Assembly: GCF_008808095.1 (NCBI RefSeq)
Contig: NZ_CP023397.1
Location: forward strand, 1-64,000
Length of the DNA: 64,000 nucleotides
Source of the DNA: Pseudoalteromonas ruthenica
GTDB lineage: Bacteria; Pseudomonadota; Gammaproteobacteria; Enterobacterales; Alteromonadaceae
Direction of reading: 5' to 3'
The notes beneath the pieces are model-generated. The model was not told the DNA's origin. It ran no database searches and saw only the letters and a list, made by a program, of their open reading frames with translations. Each line of letters starts with the position of its first letter. The first letter of the stretch is position 1. Positions 62,296-64,000 of this stretch are shown in pieces. The translations under genes were made by a program, and so were the position numbers.

Positions 62296-62754
62296 TTACT
62301 GAGTATCGGCCTCACAAAGCGTGGTGTGTAAGTCATCACTCACCTTGTCTATTAGTCGTATCAACTCCATCCCTTCTTCATCACTGATATTTTTGAGGTT
62401 ACAGCGCATTTGCTGGGGAATTTTTTGCGCGGTGTGTTTGGCTTTTTTTCCATAGTCGCTGAGCACGACCCGTTTTACCCGCTTGTCATGCTGATCATGG
62501 ATCACTTGCACAAAAGATTTCTGCGTGAGCTTTTTTAAAATTAAACTCATGGCACCACCATCAATATGGGTTTTCTCAAGTAATTGATGAATGGTGATTT
62601 GGTCTTTTTCCCATAATGCCATTAACACCACGTACTGTGGGTAAGTAATATCGAGCTCACGCAATAACGGACGATAGGCCCGGGTGAAGGCGTTAGCCAC
62701 AGTGTAAAAGCGGTGACACAGCTGGTAGTCAAGTTTTAAAGCATTGTCGGTCAT
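62296..62754 (-). CDS. ohrR: OhrR-type MarR repressor
   Basis: Thiol-based peroxide sensor of the MarR family. The 152-residue protein starts LDYQLCHRFYTVANAFTRAYRPLL, where the Cys (about residue 13) is the redox-sensing cysteine of OhrR, followed by the winged helix LLEKTHIDGGAMSLILKKLTQKSF. It is divergent from ohr with palindromes in the 117-base gap, so it represses ohr until oxidised by organic peroxide. Confidence 0.9.
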   Translation of the reverse strand: MTDNALKLDYQLCHRFYTVANAFTRAYRPLLRELDITYPQYVVLMALWEKDQITIHQLLEKTHIDGGAMSLILKKLTQKSFVQVIHDQHDKRVKRVVLSDYGKKAKHTAQKIPQQMRCNLKNISDEEGMELIRLIDKVSDDLHTTLCEADTQ

Positions 62755-62772
62755 GATCTCTCCTTTATTTTA

Positions 62773-62835
62773 TTTTGCATGCAAACAACTTGATCTTCAA
62801 GTTGGCCATCGCTATTATTTATTTTGCATACAAAA
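62773..62835. promoter_or_regulatory. OhrR operators between ohrR and ohr
   Basis: Palindromes TTTTGCATGCAAAC (62773-62786) and TTTTGCATACAAAA (62822-62835). A perfect inverted repeat CAACTTGA-TCT-TCAAGTTG (62786-62804) lies between them. Confidence 0.6.
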
Positions 62836-62871
62836 TAAATTGCTAAATAGTTAACTAGAAGGAGGCCAATA

Positions 62872-63297
62872 ATGGCGTTAGAACAGATTCTTTATAGTGC
62901 AAAAGCCACAGCAACTGGTGGACGAGACGGCTCTGCCAAGTCGGATGACGGCCGTTTAGATGTTGACCTATCGGTTCCAAAGGGGCTGGGGGGCGATGAT
63001 GGTCAGGGCACCAACCCTGAGCAGCTTTTTGCCGCCGGTTATTCAGCGTGTTTTATTGGCGCGTTGAAAAAAGTGGCTGGCGATCAAAAAATTAAGTTAC
63101 CTCAAGATATTGCCGTCACGGGTGAGGTTGCAATTGGTCCAAAAGGGCAGGGCTTTTCTATCGACGCTAAGCTCACCGTGGATTTGGGGGATATGGACAA
63201 AGCGCAGGCGCGTCAATTAGTGGATACCGCGCATCAGGTTTGCCCTTATTCCAATGCCACACGTGGCAATATTGATGTGGAATTGGTGCTGGCCTAA
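62872..63297 (+). CDS. ohr: Organic hydroperoxide resistance protein Ohr
   Basis: Thiol peroxidase that reduces organic hydroperoxides using lipoylated proteins. The 141-residue protein has the two catalytic cysteines in AGYSACFIGALKK (about 57-62) and HQVCPYSNATRGN (about 122-126), with the conserved Arg and Glu of the OsmC/Ohr fold elsewhere. AAGGAGG precedes the ATG. Controlled by the divergent ohrR. Confidence 0.95.
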   Translation: MALEQILYSAKATATGGRDGSAKSDDGRLDVDLSVPKGLGGDDGQGTNPEQLFAAGYSACFIGALKKVAGDQKIKLPQDIAVTGEVAIGPKGQGFSIDAKLTVDLGDMDKAQARQLVDTAHQVCPYSNATRGNIDVELVLA

Positions 63298-63318
63298 AGG
63301 CACAGCCTAGTCGCGACA

Positions 63319-63346
63319 AGGGCGGCGACAGCGTGTCGCCGCCTTT
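63319..63346. terminator. Terminator hairpin after ohr
   Basis: Perfect arms GGCGGCGACA/TGTCGCCGCC around GCG, followed by TTTAT, between the convergent ohr and peptidase genes. Confidence 0.75.
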
Positions 63347-63352
63347 ATATGG

Positions 63353-64000
63353 TTATTTATCGGCCTGCTTTTCGCCGTGCTTTTCAAACCACCACAGAAT
63401 GTAGGCGACTTTTGCCATCAGGTTCGAGGGCCGCTTGGTGATGCCATGCGAGGCATCAGGAATACGCACCATGGCGGTATCCACCCCCTGCAATTGCAAT
63501 GCTTGGTAGAACTGCTCCGTTTCGGAAATAGGCGTACGATAATCGGCCTCACCGGTTAATAGCATGGTGGGGGTGGTTACATTGCCCACATAGCTAATAG
63601 GTGAGCGCTCCATATAATGTTGCATATGCTCCCATGGCTTGCCTGGGAACCAGTAATCCGCAAAGAAGGGATAAAAATCAGCCGTTAGTACAAAGCTAAA
63701 CCAATTAATTACAGGCTTGGCAACCACCGCCGCAGCAAAGCGATCGGTATGGCCGACTATCCACGAGGTAAGTACACCGCCGCCAGAGCCGCCGGTTACA
63801 TAGAGTTTAGTGTCATCAATAAATCCTTTGGCAACTAAGGCATCCACACCCGTCATCAAATCATGGTAGTCGTTGCTTGGGTAGTTATGATGAATCGTTT
63901 GCGCAAAGTCTTTGCCGTAAGAGTCACTGCCGCGTGGGTTCATGTACAGCACCACGTTGTCTTGAGCGGCGAATAATTGTGCTTCAGCGCTGAAGTGAGG
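63353..64000 (-). CDS. S9-family prolyl oligopeptidase (partial, runs off the window)
   Basis: C-terminal alpha/beta-hydrolase domain of an acylaminoacyl-peptidase or prolyl oligopeptidase; the frame is open to the right edge, so about 216 residues are visible of a larger protein. The nucleophile Ser is in GGSGGG, the Asp in TGEADYRTP and the His in DASHGI. NPRGSDSYG is a family block. The N-terminal propeller and start lie outside. Confidence 0.88.
   Translation of the reverse strand, partial: PHFSAEAQLFAAQDNVVLYMNPRGSDSYGKDFAQTIHHNYPSNDYHDLMTGVDALVAKGFIDDTKLYVTGGSGGGVLTSWIVGHTDRFAAAVVAKPVINWFSFVLTADFYPFFADYWFPGKPWEHMQHYMERSPISYVGNVTTPTMLLTGEADYRTPISETEQFYQALQLQGVDTAMVRIPDASHGITKRPSNLMAKVAYILWWFEKHGEKQADK

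Noticed and set aside
1..64000. CRISPR array, tRNA, rRNA or insertion sequence
   Set aside because: No regularly spaced repeats, no tRNA-like cloverleaf, no rRNA stretch and no transposase or integrase were seen.

Overview
The window looks like a stretch of a gammaproteobacterial secondary replicon (chromid or very large plasmid), probably from the Alteromonadales (Pseudoalteromonas-like). The reasons are a P1/Vibrio-chromosome-II-type parA-parB pair at the left edge, housekeeping-type genes that plasmids rarely carry (sbcCD, aceA, glcB, rmuC, arfB), glutamine-rich proteins and marine-type families. The taxonomic call is an inference from gene content; no rRNA or tRNA gene was seen.

Layout. 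0-2.4 kb: parA-parB with a readable promoter and terminator. 2.5-9.7 kb: a SWIM/SNF2 helicase split into two frames at a run of nine A, rmuC, a 48-residue membrane protein, a membrane-anchored PstS/OmpA fusion and an unknown protein. 10-14 kb: divergent glyoxylate-shunt genes aceA and glcB. 14-19 kb: a YebC-family protein, a HAD phosphatase, a DUF6702 protein, an M1 peptidase and a small membrane protein. 19-24 kb: sbcD-sbcC. 24-29 kb: a methyltransferase, a receiver-only regulator, lipocalin blc and a DUF3649/PepSY/DUF3325 iron-type operon. 29-35 kb: an nfrB-nfrA-DUF4434 exopolysaccharide operon with a c-di-GMP-binding type (MshEN) domain. 35-51 kb: small regulator-plus-target units (MarR with a catalase-like peroxidase and cytochrome b561; RES/Xre toxin-antitoxin; TetR with an HPP protein; RND pump; arfB; nitronate monooxygenase; MarR with HlyD and DUF2955 efflux), several with visible operators. 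51-56 kb: a TonB receptor-PepSY-DUF4198 operon with a Fur-box candidate and a divergent LysR gene. 56-62.2 kb: an accessory, visibly AT-richer segment with a gene remnant, two orphan envelope genes, a two-gene Hachiman-type phage defence system (HamA nuclease, HamB helicase), a small orphan gene and a nonsense-interrupted ORF behind two tandem palindromes. 62.3-64 kb: ohrR/ohr and the C-terminal part of an S9 peptidase running off the right edge.

The most unusual signal is not a gene. Two short DNA motifs recur far above chance. Motif A is TTAGTAAAA-N3-TGATC, with 8 exact and about 10 one-mismatch copies between 9.7 and 36 kb, at least seven of them inside sbcC in both orientations and different reading frames. 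Motif B is the palindrome TGTAAA-N5-TTTACA, mostly with a G/C spacer, at about 8-10 places between 7 and 51 kb. Both sit in intergenic DNA and inside genes, and they adjoin each other at two loci. The hexamers of motif B are those of the Vibrio chromosome-II centromere parS2, but in everted order, and the replicon encodes a ParB of that general type. Dispersed centromere or other replicon-maintenance sites are therefore a testable idea.
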